A stretch of DNA of 64,000 bases from Phoenix dactylifera. Its lineage: Eukaryota > Streptophyta > Magnoliopsida > Arecales > Arecaceae. The DNA is taken from positions 28,529,146 to 28,593,145 of the forward strand of contig NC_052399.1 of the NCBI RefSeq assembly GCF_009389715.1. Direction: 5' to 3'. The translations under genes were made by a program, and so were the position numbers. Below, piece after piece: positions 1 to 13,503 of this stretch; position 1 is the stretch's first letter, and each line of letters starts with the position of its first letter. The notes under the pieces are model-generated. The model saw only the letters and a program-made list of their open reading frames with translations, was not told the DNA's origin and searched no databases.

Positions 1-923
1 AAAGTGCAATATGGTATTCTCATTCTGAGAAAATTGGAATTGTAAACCAACAACTAGAGTTGCTCCATCCTTACGTTGCCCACTCCACTGATTAAAAAGC
101 TTCACATTATTTTTCTCAGAGATGAAGGTTTACATGAGATTATGACAACTAGGAGTCATTTACCTTTTGCAAGTATTAACATGTTCTTTGGACTTTTGTA
201 TTGTATTCCATGTAATCTTGCTAATTTTTTTGTCATCTTATAATTATAGGTGATGGGCACTGACAATGGTTTTCTAGATCTTGTCCCTTTTTTTCCTTTC
301 CAATGAACTAGTGATGGACACCATCATTTGCCTGTTGAACCTTCAACATTACAGAACTCTGAAATTAAATATGACATAGGTCTGCTTCCAAGTTTTTCAG
401 TCGATAAATGTTTAATGGCCTATGCTTACAAGAAATTGTTTACTTTGACTTTTAACATTAATATGGTACCTTCTACCTGGTAATTCATCACCTCTTCCTA
501 CAAGTGCTTGAATATAATATCCTAGAACACTTAATGCAATGATGTTGTTTACTCATTTGAAAATTTAGCAGTTCAGTTTTCTAAAAAACACTATGCTATC
601 AGTCCTTCCTGTCAGGACCTTTGCTTTTTATTTCTGCAGGTATATTCCCAGTTTCTGTATAGTCTTCGTTATTCTTGCATTCAGATTCTTCTTCTGAAAA
701 AGTTGCTGATATAGACCTCATCTTATGTAAAATTATGTTACTATGGTATTCCTTTCCAGATTTTCCTCTTAGGAGTTGATGGAAGAAACCTTGTAATGTA
801 ATCTCTCTTTTGTGTGAAACCATCATGAACAAATTTCTGGGCCAAATATGATTTTAGGCTGTCCGTCTGTTTATGCTGTCTAGATTTTCGCATTTTTTAT
901 GCTTCATTGGTCTTCGGTTACAG
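1..923 (+). other. Intron upstream of the first visible FAB1 exon
   Basis: No coding region is supported here. The stretch is AT-rich and ends in a pyrimidine-rich tract and a CAG acceptor at 921-923, directly before the first FAB1 exon. That exon opens with a single leftover base of a split codon, so a coding exon must lie further left, outside the window. I infer that the whole stretch is intron. A minus-strand ORF at 599-832 has no recognisable content. Confidence 0.6.
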
Positions 924-3900
924 GAGTGATGATGATGATGATGAGTATGGTGCATGCCGCTCTGATTCAGAACCACGACGTTTGCAGAACTCTGATGACT
1001 ATTATGGTCCAGTTGAGTTTGATGAAGTTGACCAGGGTTATGGGTCTAATAATGTCCATCCTGCAGAAGAAACTGTTGATGCTAAAGACAATTGCTCTTC
1101 AGTTTGTGATAATACAGAACTTCAATCTGCTTTAGGTGTTGATAAGATGGAAGAACTAAGCCTTGATAATAGTGATGAATGTAATGCTTCATCCTCCATA
1201 TATGGCATGAAAGGTGTAGATGCAGAGCCTGTGGACTTTGAGAATAATGGACTACTTTGGTTCCCTCCTGACCCTGAAGATGCAGAAGATGATAGAGAAG
1301 CCACGCTATTTGATGATGATGATGAGGAGGATGCTACAGGAGAGTGGGGATATCTACGCTCATCAACCAGTTTTGGAAGTGGTGACTACAGAAGTAGAGT
1401 CCGATCAAGTGAGGAGCATAGGAAGGCCATGAAAAGTATTCTTGATGGACATTTTAGGGCTTTGGTAGCTCAACTTCTTCAGGTCGAAAATCTACCCATG
1501 GGTGAAGAATATGGCAAGGAGAGCTGGTTGGAGATAATTACATCTTTGTCATGGGAAGCAGCAACTCTTCTTAAGCCAGACACTAGCAAGGGAGGAGGAA
1601 TGGATCCTGGTGGATATGTGAAAGTTAAATGCCTAGCTAGTGGCCGCCGCAGTGACAGGTAACTTACTCATTGATGATGATTGCAGTTATAGAATTTTAC
1701 TAGGTGAACTCTGATCTATGTCATTGAGTGGGACCTTATTGTGTTTATCTGGCTGGATAAGCTGCTGTTTAATGTTACTTATTGATTCTGGAAGCAAATG
1801 TAAGGTTCATCTCTAGTTCCTATTTTGTGACATGACCACATAGACTTGTAATAATATAGGTTGATGTCTTATTCGTGCACATTCCATGATTAAATTCATG
1901 TTATTGTTGCTTATTTGTGAAGTGATAAATTGCTCATGACACTTCTATTACTTAATTTTCTAGCATGGCAGTGAAAGGAATTGTTTGTAAGAAGAATGTG
2001 GCTCATCGTCGTATGGCATCAAAAATAGAAAAGCCCCGTTTCTTAATCCTGGGAGGAGCTCTTGAATATCAGCGAGTAACAAATCTGCTGTCAAGTTTTG
2101 ATACATTGTTGCAGCAGGTTTATTTCAGCTTACCCCTTTCCTTTACTTTCCTTTTATTTCTTTCTTTTCTGTATTTGTATTTTTATTGGTCTTGAGGGAG
2201 AGAAGAAAGGACATGCATCTTTGCATTTTCTTAGATATTCTCGGTTTTTTGTTCAGGAAATGGATCACTTGAAGATGGCGGTTGCAAAGATAGATGCTCA
2301 CCATCCCAATGTCCTTTTGGTAGAGAAATCAGTGTCTCGTTTTGCCCAAGATTATCTGCTTGCCAAAAATATTTCACTTGTTTTGAATATTAAAAGGCCA
2401 CTTTTAGAGCGTATAGCTCGCTGTACTGGTGCTCAGATTGTCCCTTCAATTGATCATCTATTATCTCCGAAGCTAGGACATTGTGACTTGTTCCATGTGG
2501 AGAAATATTTTGAAGAGCATGGAAGTGCTGGTCAGGGTGGGAGGAAAGCACTCAAGACTTTAATGTTTTTCGAAGGATGCCCAAAGCCCTTGGGTTGTAC
2601 CGTGAGTTCCAAACTTTAGATCCTCATACTTAATAATTATATCCTCATTTATTTGATCATTCAAAAATAATGGGATTTGTTTGTGATGTCATAAGTAGTT
2701 TTAAATTCCAATAAATTTCGTAAGCACTTGCATGTCTACAACAACTAATGTTTTTAATTTTTTCCCTTAATCACTTGTAATGAAACAAGTAAATAAATCA
2801 GTTATTTTATTTTGTTGGGATTTGCTTAATGTGTAGTTACTATTTGTTATTGTAATATCTCAGGACCTCATCCAAAAGGGCTAGCTATAAGGTATTTTTT
2901 TGGATTCCTTGGCCTGATATGGGATTAAACAAATACCTGCATGGGCCCCCACATACTTTTCTTGTTTAAGCCCTAGTATTCTCGTGAGGCTAAAGGTCCA
3001 AATCTAGTCAAACTCAATCACAAATACTACAAATGGTCTGTGATCAATTCCAAGAGGGCTCGTGCTACGGTCTTTCCTAGTCCTCATGAGCCATGTGTTG
3101 GGCTTGCTTTGATACCATTTGTAACGACTTAGGACCTTACCCAAAACGAATAGTTAGAAGGTGCTGTTTAGGTTTCTTGGCCCTCTAAGGTCACCAAACG
3201 AACAACATATGTGGGATTAAATACCCATCTGCATGGGTCCTCATAATTATTGTATTTAGCATTTCTTCTATGACACCATAAATCTTGCTTTATGCCTTTC
3301 TCAGTTATGTCTGTCCTACTTGGGTGGCTAATAGATTTAGAGTAATTGCTGAGTGACAATTTTTTAGGAATATATGGACTATCCATACTCTTTTCTTGAG
3401 AAAATACATTCAATTGTGAATCTGATAGATGTTACATTAAGGTTGTGCTCCACTGCTTGAAAGAAACTCTCACATTTATCCTAACAGACTTGTATTAGAC
3501 ATGTTGGTCTTATCTTTAGTTTAAAAGCCTGAAACTTTGTGATGCTATTCTTGCTATTTCTTGTCTTCATGTTTATATCATTCATGAATGTTAATTCAGC
3601 TGCGGTGGTCCTAAACTGGGATGAAGAAGTTGAGTTCTGATTTCAGTTTTACGGCTAGTTTCAAATAAAAACTAAACTGAAAAAGGGTGAAAATTATATA
3701 GAAGTTGCATTGTGATGCTTTTTTTTTTTTACAATATATACGTGCACCCCAAATTATAATTGGTACTCAAATTATCTGACTTTTTGAGTGCACTAATACG
3801 TCGAGCTTTCTGTAACTTATGGTGAGTAGGAGCATATGTCATTCATAACTTATTTTTTATGATGCTTTTAAGGATAGACCAGATAAACGTACTGTATAAA

Positions 3901-6900
3901 TTTGCTTGGATGCAGATACAGTAAAATTTCATCCATCTGATTGTTTCCCATATTCTTTCTTGTAGATTTTGCTTAAGGGTGCTAATGGTGATGAGTTGAA
4001 GAAAGTTAAACATGTTGTCCAGTATGGAGTATTTGCAGCCTATCACTTGGCCTTGGAAACATCTTTTCTTGCAGATGAAGGTGCCTCTCTTCCAGAGCTT
4101 CCCTTGAAGTCTCCCATAACTGTTGCACTGCCAGATAAACCATCTAGTGCTGACAGGTCCATATCTACAATACCTGGTTTCACTATCCCTTCTGCTGGAA
4201 AGCTCCAATCTGGTAGTGATGTGCAAAGAACCAATACGTCCGATTCTAACTTAACATGCGGCAACTTTGGAAAAGTGGAAGCAGTGGTGTCACCATACTC
4301 ATATGAAAATCTTAATTCCCAAACTGTGAAGTCTGCCTCTACCTATCCTCCATCCATTGATGTGAATGACTTTCATGTTGAAAGTACTAACTTTATTGAA
4401 CACGCTTTCAAACCACATAGTATGGATGCTTTCCCCACTGCAATGCAGCTGAATGCTTGTCCTGGCTACTCTTCCTCCTGTGCTAAATCAGTGAGGAACA
4501 AAGTGGGTTTCATGGAATGTGTTGATAGAGAAACCGTCAGAACTGATGACCAGCCACTTACTCGAGATTCTACCAATCCTTCTAGCTGTCACAACAGTTT
4601 GGAGACCTTAGAAAGAGGTGGCGTAGTGGCTGAGAATACCCAAATGGATGCCGAAAAGATGATAAAAATGCAACCAGGTTTGTCTGATCTAGGAACTTCA
4701 TACCAAGATAATAGCCTTAGGGATGAGCATATATGTCCAATGGAGGAATTCCTCCCTTCTCCTTCTGATCATCAGAGCTTTTTGGTTTCCCTTTCTTCCC
4801 GCTGTGTATGGAAAGGGACTGTGTGTGAGCGTGCGCATCTATTTCGTATCAAATATTATGGCAACTTTGACAAGCCTCTGGGAAGATTTTTACGTGACCA
4901 TCTATTTGACCAGGTTAGCATTTCTTTCTTCCCTTTGATGAAAAAGTTTAGTAATCTGAACATTCACAAATAAAGGGGAAAAAGGGTTAAAGTTTATCTC
5001 TATACATTTTCTTTTTACTAATTACTTGCCTCTTATGGGACTGATTGTAGCTGCTATTTGTCTCAGAGTTACCGGTGTTGTTCCTGTGAGATGCCATCGG
5101 AAGCTCATGTTCATTGTTATACTCATCGCCAAGGCAGTCTGACAATATCTGTTAGGAAGCTGACAGAGTTTAGTTTGCCTGGAGAACGAGATGGCAAAAT
5201 ATGGATGTGGCACAGGTGCTTACGCTGTCCTCGGATTGATGGGCTTCCTCCTGCAACTCGAAGAGTCGTGATGTCTGATGCTGCCTGGGGTTTATCTTTT
5301 GGTAAATTTTTGGAGCTCAGCTTTTCAAATCATGCTGCTGCGAGTAGAGTAGCTAGCTGTGGTCATTCTCTCCACAGGGATTGCCTCCGCTTTTATGGGT
5401 ATTTCCTTCTTCTATCCTGTCTTCCATATCTCCAATCATCATTATCCCCTGTCACTCATTGCATATGGTATTTTCCTTACATGAGCAGATTTGGGAGAAT
5501 GGTTGCTTGCTTTCGGTATGCGCCAATCAATCTTCACTCCGTTTACCTGCCGCCTCCAAAACTTGATTTTAATTACCAGCATCAGGAGTGGGTAGAAAAA
5601 GAAGTAAACGAGGTCTCTTGCTAGTGATAACAGTTATTTTCTCCCCTTTAGTGGTTGCCAAAAAAAAAATTTGTCAACCGTTCTTTTTGTTGTTGTTGTT
5701 TTGTATCTGACAATATTAGTTGAATGAAGCAGGTTGCTGAAGCAGCAGAACTTCTCTTCACTGAGGTACTCAATGCTCTGTGCCAAATTTCAGAGAGAAA
5801 GCCAAAGACAGGGTCTCTTGATGGAAACATGAAAGTTTCAGAGTTAAGAAGAGCCATCGTAGAACTTGAAGGAATTCTACAAAAAGAAAAAGCAGAATTC
5901 GAGGTGAAGTGGCATGCTTTTATTCATGATGTTGTCATCTTGTCAATGATTGACCACTGTCGGCAGCCAGATTCTGATAGAAACTTTGACTCTTTTCAGG
6001 AATCTATACAGAAAATAATGAAAAAAGAGACAAGGAAGGGAAAACCCTCAATTGATATTCTTGAGGTCAATAAACTACGAAGGCAATTACTTTTTCAGTC
6101 ATATTTTTGGGATCAAAGATTAATATATGCTGCTGGTTCGCATAATGGTCGTCATGAAGTGCTTAGTGGTTTCATGATAAGAAATAAGGAGAAGCTCAAC
6201 TGTACTGAAAAGCTAGTGGATTTCAATACAGCCCCCAGGTTGCAAAGAAGCTTCATACGTCTGGAGACTGCTTCCCCCAGTTCCAGAGGTGATGAATCTA
6301 TTGTGGGCAGCACATGTCCAACTGACCATGAAGAGGGGCTTGACCATTTTAACCAGCCTAATGTAAGTCAGCAGAAAAGAAATCATGAGAAGGCTAATAT
6401 TAATGGAAAACGAAGCAATGGTAATCTGGCTACCAGCATAAATGCAGGTGACCAACTGGACCCTCTGGAACCTGGGCTTGGTGTCCGCAGAGTCGTCTCT
6501 GATGGGCAGTTCCCAGTTATGGCTGATCTGTCAGACACCTTGGATGCAAAGTGGAGAGGTGAAAATGGCCCTGCACTTGCTGATGCAAGCATGTCCAATG
6601 GATCAGCCTCTGTAGAAGCTGAAACTACAGTGTCAGTATTAGAAGATTCTGAAGAACAAAGTCGAGCTGATACAACTAAATTATTTGCCTCTGCTTTGCC
6701 TGCCAGGTGGAGAGACAGTTCAGAGGACCTATCAAGCTCTATTAAAATGCCATTTGTAAATTTTTATCGTGATATCAACAAGAATTCAGGCAGTGCTCCA
6801 AGGTTCGGTGTTCTGAGTGAGTACAATCCTCTCTATGTTTCTTCATTCCGGGATTTGGTGTGTCAGGGCGGAGCGAGGCTGCTTCTTCCCATTGGGGTGA

Positions 6901-9900
6901 ATGATACTGTCATCCCGATTTATGATGATGAACCGACGAGTATCATTTCATATGCGCTTGTATCTCCTGATTATCATTTTCAGATGTCTGAAGAGTGGGA
7001 AAAAGCAAGAGATGGCGGGGATACTTCATTTCCATTGCCAAACTATGACTCAGAAAATTTTCAACCATTTCAATCATTTGATGATGCTTCCTCAGAAAAT
7101 TTTAAAAGTTTCGGGTCAGTTGATGAAAGCATTTTATCCTTGTCTGGAAGCAGGGCCCCCCTAGTTTTGGATCCAGTTGCATCTACAAAAGCAATGCACA
7201 TCAGAGTCTCTTTTGGGGATGATGGGCCACTTGGAAAAGCAAAATATACAGTGACTTGTTATTATGCAAAATCTTTTGAGGCTTTGAGGAGAATTTGTTG
7301 TCCATCTGAGCTTGGTTTTGTAAGGTCTCTCAGTCGATGTAAGAAATGGGGAGCACAGGGTGGAAAGAGCAATGTTTTTTTTGCAAAATCATTGGACGAT
7401 AGGTTTGTTATAAAGCAAGTAACAAAAACAGAGCTAGAATCATTTATCAAGTTTGCTCCAGAGTATTTTAAATATCTCTCTGAGTCAATAAAAACTGGAA
7501 GTCCCACATGCTTGGCAAAGATTCTAGGCATCTACCAGGTATCAATTTTCTTGAGCTTTTTCATTGTTTTCATTTCTTTACTTGGAGAGCCTTTTATTTA
7601 TTGAGTTTACTTTGCTATCTATTATCTTTAGTATACGCATAAGCCTATTTTCGTGCTTCTGCTGATGAGAGAAAAGTTTCTATTAAGATATTTCATGTGT
7701 GGTAACTATGTTTCTGTTATTCTTCTCTGTTCCCCCCACATTGGAAAAAGAATTTGAATTTGGAAGAATGGAGAATGATCTGACATGGGAAATAAAAAAA
7801 ATGCATATATTCATCCATGCATATTTGCATGCATGAATTTCTCAGATCATAGTTGCATATTCAGAAATCTTATTTGTTAGTGTTCAGGATATATTAGGAC
7901 TCTCAGATAAATAATTGCGTGCAGTGATGAAAGTCAAGCATAGTCAACTTATTTTCTTGGTAAAGATGCATATGATTTAGATATTGATGGGTGATATTCA
8001 ATGTCTAGAGTGGCCACTTAGGAGAGTTCTTTTAAGATTGTTGCGTGCCAATGGCACCAAAAAATAGTGAACTTAAGATATTTGATTTTTCTGCTTCTGG
8101 CTGCTTTGATCAGATTGGGAATATATGTTGTATTTTGCTGTTGTCTTTCCATCGGCAATGTTCCATTACATTGTATATCCATCACCTGCCATACAGATAT
8201 CATCATGCGATCTTTAACTCGTGCAACTATCTGTATTTTTCCAACAGAGTAATCTTTTTAATAATGATATATGCATAATAATTTAATGATATGCATGCAA
8301 AGAAGCTTTATAATTCAGCTTATCTAGATGGTGGGGCCAGTGTTCATAAAGTTCTGCTGATGTTGATTGTGAGTAGAGCATTGGTTGCTTTTTATTGGAG
8401 AAACACCATTCAAAATAGGAGGTATAATCTTAGGAATAATGTTCCACTTTGTGGCTTGTTTTTGACCTGTTCTTTCTATTGGTAAGTGATGACATTCCCA
8501 CGTATTTGTGGTAAGATTTGAATCCAGGATGAGGAAAGGTGTGTCCAACGTGGAAAATCCAGCTGCAGACATATGCATATCTATTAGTTAGTTCTCTAGT
8601 TTTAATCCTGGTGGAGGTTGGGGCTAATTTTTGTCGATTGAATGCTTGTGGTTCACAGCTTACAGAGCATTTTGGCTGTTTAAATTTTTGTTGCCTTGGT
8701 GGCTTTCTTGTTGCTCCCTTGGAAGTGCTTTTTGTTGGCCTCATTTTTTTTGCCTTTATTGTCCATTTTTTCTTCACTGTGCTGCCTCTACAGGATAAAG
8801 GATTTTTTTTTGTTCCTCAGTTATTTTAATCAAGCAATGTCAGTTATTGATTTATTATGGGCCATTGTTAGAAAGATTTGAATCATTTGATACTAGTATC
8901 CTCCTGGGTTTCCTCTCAGTACTGGACATGTAATTATGAGACAGCAATGACAATGAAAATGTTTTTTTTCCCAAGAAAAGGATTGGTATGAACAAACGGA
9001 CTGGCCAGGACCGATAACTGTTATGAATATACATCTTGATGGAGATGTACATAGAAGTTGTAAAGGAAAAAAGGGGTTCTCTCTTTCAATCTTTCTACAA
9101 GCATTGTTATTCATCCCTCCCCCTACTCGCGCCCCTTTTTTTGTTTTTTGCAAAAAAAGAAAACCTTACTTGGTGCTCGTGTCATGCATGAGTTGGCCAG
9201 TTGGTTCTGATGCTCAGAAATGTGAAATTCTTCTCATGGCCAAATCAAGGGTGCATGTTTTCTGAGATCTACACCAACATCTCTCACAACTTTTAGCATA
9301 TGAATATTAGCTTTGGCCATTTTTTTGGTAATAGATGAATCAAGTCCTGTCATGTTAACAACATTATAGAAATTTATGGAAAATTAAAAGATGGTCTTTG
9401 ATTAACTTGACTTTTTGTCAACAGCATGTCCTCGTAAGCTACACTATTTACCCACCTCTATCTGAATCAATGCCTTGCCGTTTTTGTATATTGGCTCTTG
9501 TATCTTCACCGCTCTCTGAAATTTTTTAACTACTTGCTGAGTGGTAATTGTTTGCTTCATTGGTGTTTTGATTGTAGGTGACAATTAAGCACCTGAAGGG
9601 TGGAAAGGAGTCGAGGATGGATTTGCTGGTTATGGAGAATCTTTTGTTTCGACGGAATGTGACCAGGCTGTATGACCTTAAGGGATCTTCAAGGTCGCGG
9701 TATAATCCAGATTCAAGTGGTAACAACAAAGTACTCCTTGATCAGAACTTGATTGAGGCAATGCCAACTTCTCCAATATTTATGGGAAACAAGGCAAAGC
9801 GGCTACTTGAAAGAGCTGTTTGGAATGATACTTCCTTTCTAGCAGTAAGTAGATTAATTATTACGTTTATCAGTTATATTATATAAGGCAGAATAGGCTC

Positions 9901-10776
9901 TTTATTCACTTACCTTGTTTATATAATGGGCCTCCTTAGTGTATTAAAGAATGCTGTTGTGACAGCTGGAACAAAACTCACACTCGAGGATTTTAAGAAA
10001 TCAGAAAGTTATAGAAAATTATACTCTGGGGAGGGACATGTTTTATACTCTTTGATGACAATTGATACTTTGTTGGCAACTAAGGTCAATTTTAACTTTC
10101 AAAAGCTTGTCTATTTGTACTTGTGCTGTATTATTCTGGTGTTGATAGACCTGTAGGACTCCTGATTGCCATACTATATGATTGTTTTATTATATTAGAT
10201 TTTACATTATTAATTTGCAACTAGTTACAGTTTATTTATTCATTTATTATTTTGGGGAAGAGTGTGGATTTATACTCGGATTTTGGCAAGACTGGTTAAC
10301 TTTATGGTTGCAATTCTTTAAATTATCAATAAAAACTATTTTGTCTATGCAACTGGTCGTTTTAGATGGTTTAGTGAGAAATTATGCTCTTTTCCCAAGT
10401 TCCTAGTGACTTTTTCCATATATCTGAAATTTGATATGTGCTGAATTTTTCCTCCATTTTCACATGAATCTATCTTAAGCATTGTTTGAAGAGGTAGTGA
10501 TGTGAGGTACATCATCAAGGCTCTTGTGACTAACAGGCAGGAGACTTATGGATTTTTCTTGTTATGAGTACATATAGAAGTCATAGAATGTTCATTTGAA
10601 AACAAATATGATAAAAGGTGAGTGTTATATATTTTACCATCCACATGCAGCAGTACACAAAAATGCATTGGAAGATACATGCACCCACGTGCACGCACAT
10701 ACATATATACATAAGTATTCATATACATAGACATGTACATGTATAAATGCATACATGCATATGTATGCATGTTTTG

Positions 10777-10814
<38 letters not shown>

Positions 10815-11513
10815 CACTGGAAATCTCTTCTCATCCATTGGTTTTGAAATGTTCAAGTGTACAAGGTGTAATATAAGGTATGAATCATGCATCTTGCAAG
10901 AGCTTCTTTATATCATTACACTTGTTATATCTTCTCCTTTAGCCTCAATGCTTTGTTTAGAGCATCATGGTTGGGTGAGGCAAACAAGCCTCAAATAGTC
11001 CTTTAAAAAAAATATTCTCAAGTACTTGCCTGAAAACATTCTTTTGCCTCAGCCAACTAATCAGGAGTGACTGTAAGTTACTGAAGGTCATATCCTATTT
11101 TGGTAGATACCTTCTTAAAGCAAAGGTTCTTGTAGTCATATGTTGTTTTTTGATCTCTCTTACCGATATTGTTGCAGTCTATTGATGTCATGGATTACTC
11201 TTTACTGGTGGGGGTAGATGAGGAGAAGCATGAACTGGTTCTTGGAATTATTGATTTTATGAGGCAGTACACATGGGACAAGCACCTAGAGACATGGGTG
11301 AAAGCTTCAGGCTTCTTGGGCGGGCCAAAAAATGCATCTCCAACTGTGATTTCACCCAAGCAATACAAAAAACGTTTTAGAAAAGCAATGTCTGCATATT
11401 TTCTTGTGGTTCCAGATCAGTGGTCACCTCCTGCTGCCATCCCAGGCAAGTCGCTATCTGAACAGTCTGACCTTGGCCAGGATAATGTGCAAGGTGCCTC
11501 TCAAGAGTCATGA
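924..11513 (+). CDS. FAB1: 1-phosphatidylinositol-3-phosphate 5-kinase, FAB1A/B type (5'-truncated by window edge)
   Basis: FAB1/PIKfyve phosphorylates PI3P to PI(3,5)P2 on endosomes and vacuoles. Exons read by splice borders and frame: 924-1658, 1964-2117, 2257-2601, 3966-4913, 5067-5398, 5489-5612, 5733-7538, 9578-9844, 11178-11513 (stop TGA). They join in frame to about 1681 residues. The opening acidic segment (SDDDDDEYG) matches FYVE-containing FAB1A/B, whose usual length is about 1750-1800, so roughly the first 100 residues with the FYVE finger are off-window. Exons 2-4 encode the TCP-1/Cpn60-like domain ([27 protein letters not shown]). Exons 5-6 encode the Cys-rich linker ([35 protein letters not shown]). 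The end of exon 7 to exon 9 is the kinase, with an ATP-binding Lys in [51 protein letters not shown] and the activation-loop [11 protein letters not shown]. The frame is intact throughout; catalytic motifs are present. Confidence in family is very high; the A versus B assignment is not resolved. Confidence 0.95.
2851..3243 (-). mobile_element. TRIM-like miniature LTR retroelement in a FAB1 intron
   Basis: Two direct repeats, 2851-2951 and 3120-3243, both begin TGTAA, contain an AGGACCT motif and a TGCATGGG motif, and end in CA. Read on the minus strand, the right copy is the 5' LTR; two bases inside it (3106-3117) lies TGGTATCAAAGC, one mismatch from the usual initiator-tRNA-Met primer-binding site. 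Next to the left copy (about 2952-2966) the minus strand is purine-rich, as expected for a polypurine tract. The internal part is only about 170 bp and has no coding capacity. This layout is that of a terminal-repeat retrotransposon in miniature. The two LTRs differ considerably, so insertion is old. No clean 5-bp target duplication is visible. Confidence 0.65.
7539..9577 (+). other. Long FAB1 intron, no gene inside
   Basis: This 2.0-kb intron separates the exon ending in the kinase LGIYQ segment from the exon opening VTIKHLKGG. It is T-rich with poly-T runs near 8745-8815 and poly-A/poly-T runs near 9140-9165. The short ORFs in it show no recognisable motif. I see no mobile element with clear ends. 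Confidence 0.6.
9845..11177 (+). other. Last FAB1 intron, with an unexplained short ORF at 9926-10156
   Basis: The intron runs from the GTAAGT donor at 9845 to the TTGCAG acceptor at 11172-11177. It holds a 76-codon plus-strand ORF with ATG at 9926 whose first 53 codons read like protein (charged, with [18 protein letters not shown]), followed at 10084 by a possible GT donor. It does not belong in FAB1: the kinase sequence continues directly from the exon ending FLA to the exon starting [10 protein letters not shown], as in the family. It may be a captured gene fragment or chance. No database check was possible. Confidence 0.4.
10768..10815. repeat. Compound (GT)n(GA)n microsatellite
   Basis: A run of GT dinucleotides passes directly into a GA run within the last FAB1 intron. 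It is preceded by about 100 bp of ATACAT/ATGCAT-rich sequence. Such tracts change length readily and would serve as a polymorphic marker. Confidence 0.85.
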
Positions 11514-13454
11514 GATATTTGTCTTGTATATTTTGAGATGTTTGATGATAGATGGCCCACATTTTTTGGGTTCCTTTTCCATGTTTTTATCTCCTTTTTT
11601 CATTTTGTATGTGTAGATTTGTAGATGGCATTCTCATTTGTAATCTTGCTTACATTTGTGAATTATTTTTTAAAGATGCAGAAGGCGGTTAGATATCATG
11701 AGAATTTCAATCAAGGCATAGTGTTAAAGAACTGCCGGAGATATGTACATTATGTTCATGTGTTTTTTGCAGCAATATATGGAAATAATACATATTTAAA
11801 TCTGGCATGCTGTTCCAATGCTATCTCAGTAATATTAGTTCATTACTACATGCTTCTTTTGCCTAGTCTTTCTCCTAATTTCAGTTGCATGCATTGCTCC
11901 TTGGATTTCTGGCAGCAGAAAGTGATTTTCTTTTCCGTTGTTTTTAATGGATATGTTTTTGGTGTTGCTGCTGGGATATAAATACATGTACATTAAAATG
12001 AATGCAATAACATATAACAGGTTGATCTTGCATTCATCTTTGGATGTGTTTGCATTTCTTTTACTTGGTTATGGGTGTTAAAGCCTAATATACACTGTTG
12101 GCCGATCCCCCTGAGCTTAAACTTCTGGATGGAATGATTAGTTAATATACTTATTTTCTTGAGTCTTTTTCTTTCTTTGACACCTTCCCTGTTAGGAGTT
12201 GTTTTTGGCTCATTCTTGAGTCATTTTTGACATGTTCATGTCTTCGCATGCGTGTGATCCAGATCGACCGTGCGAGTTGGGGGCAGCTTAATGATCTAGT
12301 TGTTGGTTAACAATGATTGCATGCTTTCAACTTGCATTTTAAGCAGGGATCTTGATTTCGGCTGTTCTGCATGGATACCATGTGAAAACATTATGTGAAA
12401 TTTATGACATTTCTGTGATCATGTTTTCTGGTCTTGAATTCTCGATAGTTTCTTACGACTAATTGATGAGAAAAGCAGGAATGGTCCTTGCCCAGCTAGG
12501 CTTCCAGCATTGTAAAACACCATTAACAGAAAAGAAATTTGGAGCACTGGAAGGAACAGAGATGAGACCTTGTTTTCTGCAGCAAAGATCACAAGAAGCA
12601 TGGTATAATTAAACTTGATCTGTGAGGCCGTCTATAGAAGAACACTATTTAAGGTAAAGTTATTGTGATAAATTAGAGTATCACTAGTGTAACTTATCAA
12701 AAAACTAATGATGAGTGTCCCTGTTACGAGCTTATAAGTTGAATACACTGGCTGCTGCATTCATCTCCTGAACCTTTTAAACTATATGTGCTTGTGTTTG
12801 GAAGGCTAAAATATTATTATCTTCCTGTGCTTGCTGCTGTTCAGTGAGAAGCCAAACTATCATTCGAATATTCAGGTGACTCACCTCTTTGTCCTTCTAG
12901 TAATATTTAAACAATCATAGATTCAGTCAACCCGATCAAATTGAAATATTCTTTAACAACAGTATTTGCATGAAAGGACTTGTCGAGGTCTTCTTTGAGG
13001 TGTGATAGATGGACCATTTTGAGAGCCACTAGGGAAAAAAAAAATCATGTCAACCAAACTAAATATTAATATTATGGATTTGTATGCCGTCAATCACAAC
13101 CGCTCATTTTTTTGGGACTCCAGTCGAACAGTCATCCCAATATACTGCTATGGTGTGATTGGTAGCATGTGCGACCATATAGTGTATAACATGTAAGATT
13201 TTTTTTTTAATATTTGATACAAAATAAGGTACAGAATTGAAAAATTTCTGTTCCATGCATTACCAAGGTTGAATTGAATAAGTGATAATTGACTTTTGGC
13301 AGTGCTTCATACCAAAACCCATAAATAATTGAAATTATTAAACTGCACTTTCACCTTCACGACTTAAATTGAGTAGGATTTTTTGCATGTATATTCTCTT
13401 AAATAATTAAAATTATATAAATATTTTTATAAAATTATTATTTGCATGTATATT

Positions 13455-13503
<49 letters not shown>

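Noticed and set aside
907-923. ATG at 907 as the FAB1 start
   Set aside because: A clear CAG acceptor ends at 923 and the exon begins in mid-codon. The family has an FYVE region further upstream, so the ATG lies in the intron.
2851-3243. Cassandra-type TRIM with a 5S rRNA promoter
   Set aside because: The LTRs do not show the 5S internal control region wording, so only a generic TRIM label is supported.
9926-10083. Extra FAB1 exon
   Set aside because: Kinase sequence of the family runs directly from the preceding exon to the exon at 11178, and inserting this segment would break the conserved region.
10546-10998. Overlapping Cys/Tyr/His-rich ORFs near 10.6-10.9 kb
   Set aside because: They arise from ATACAT/ATGCAT-type low-complexity DNA and the GT/GA microsatellite inside a FAB1 intron.
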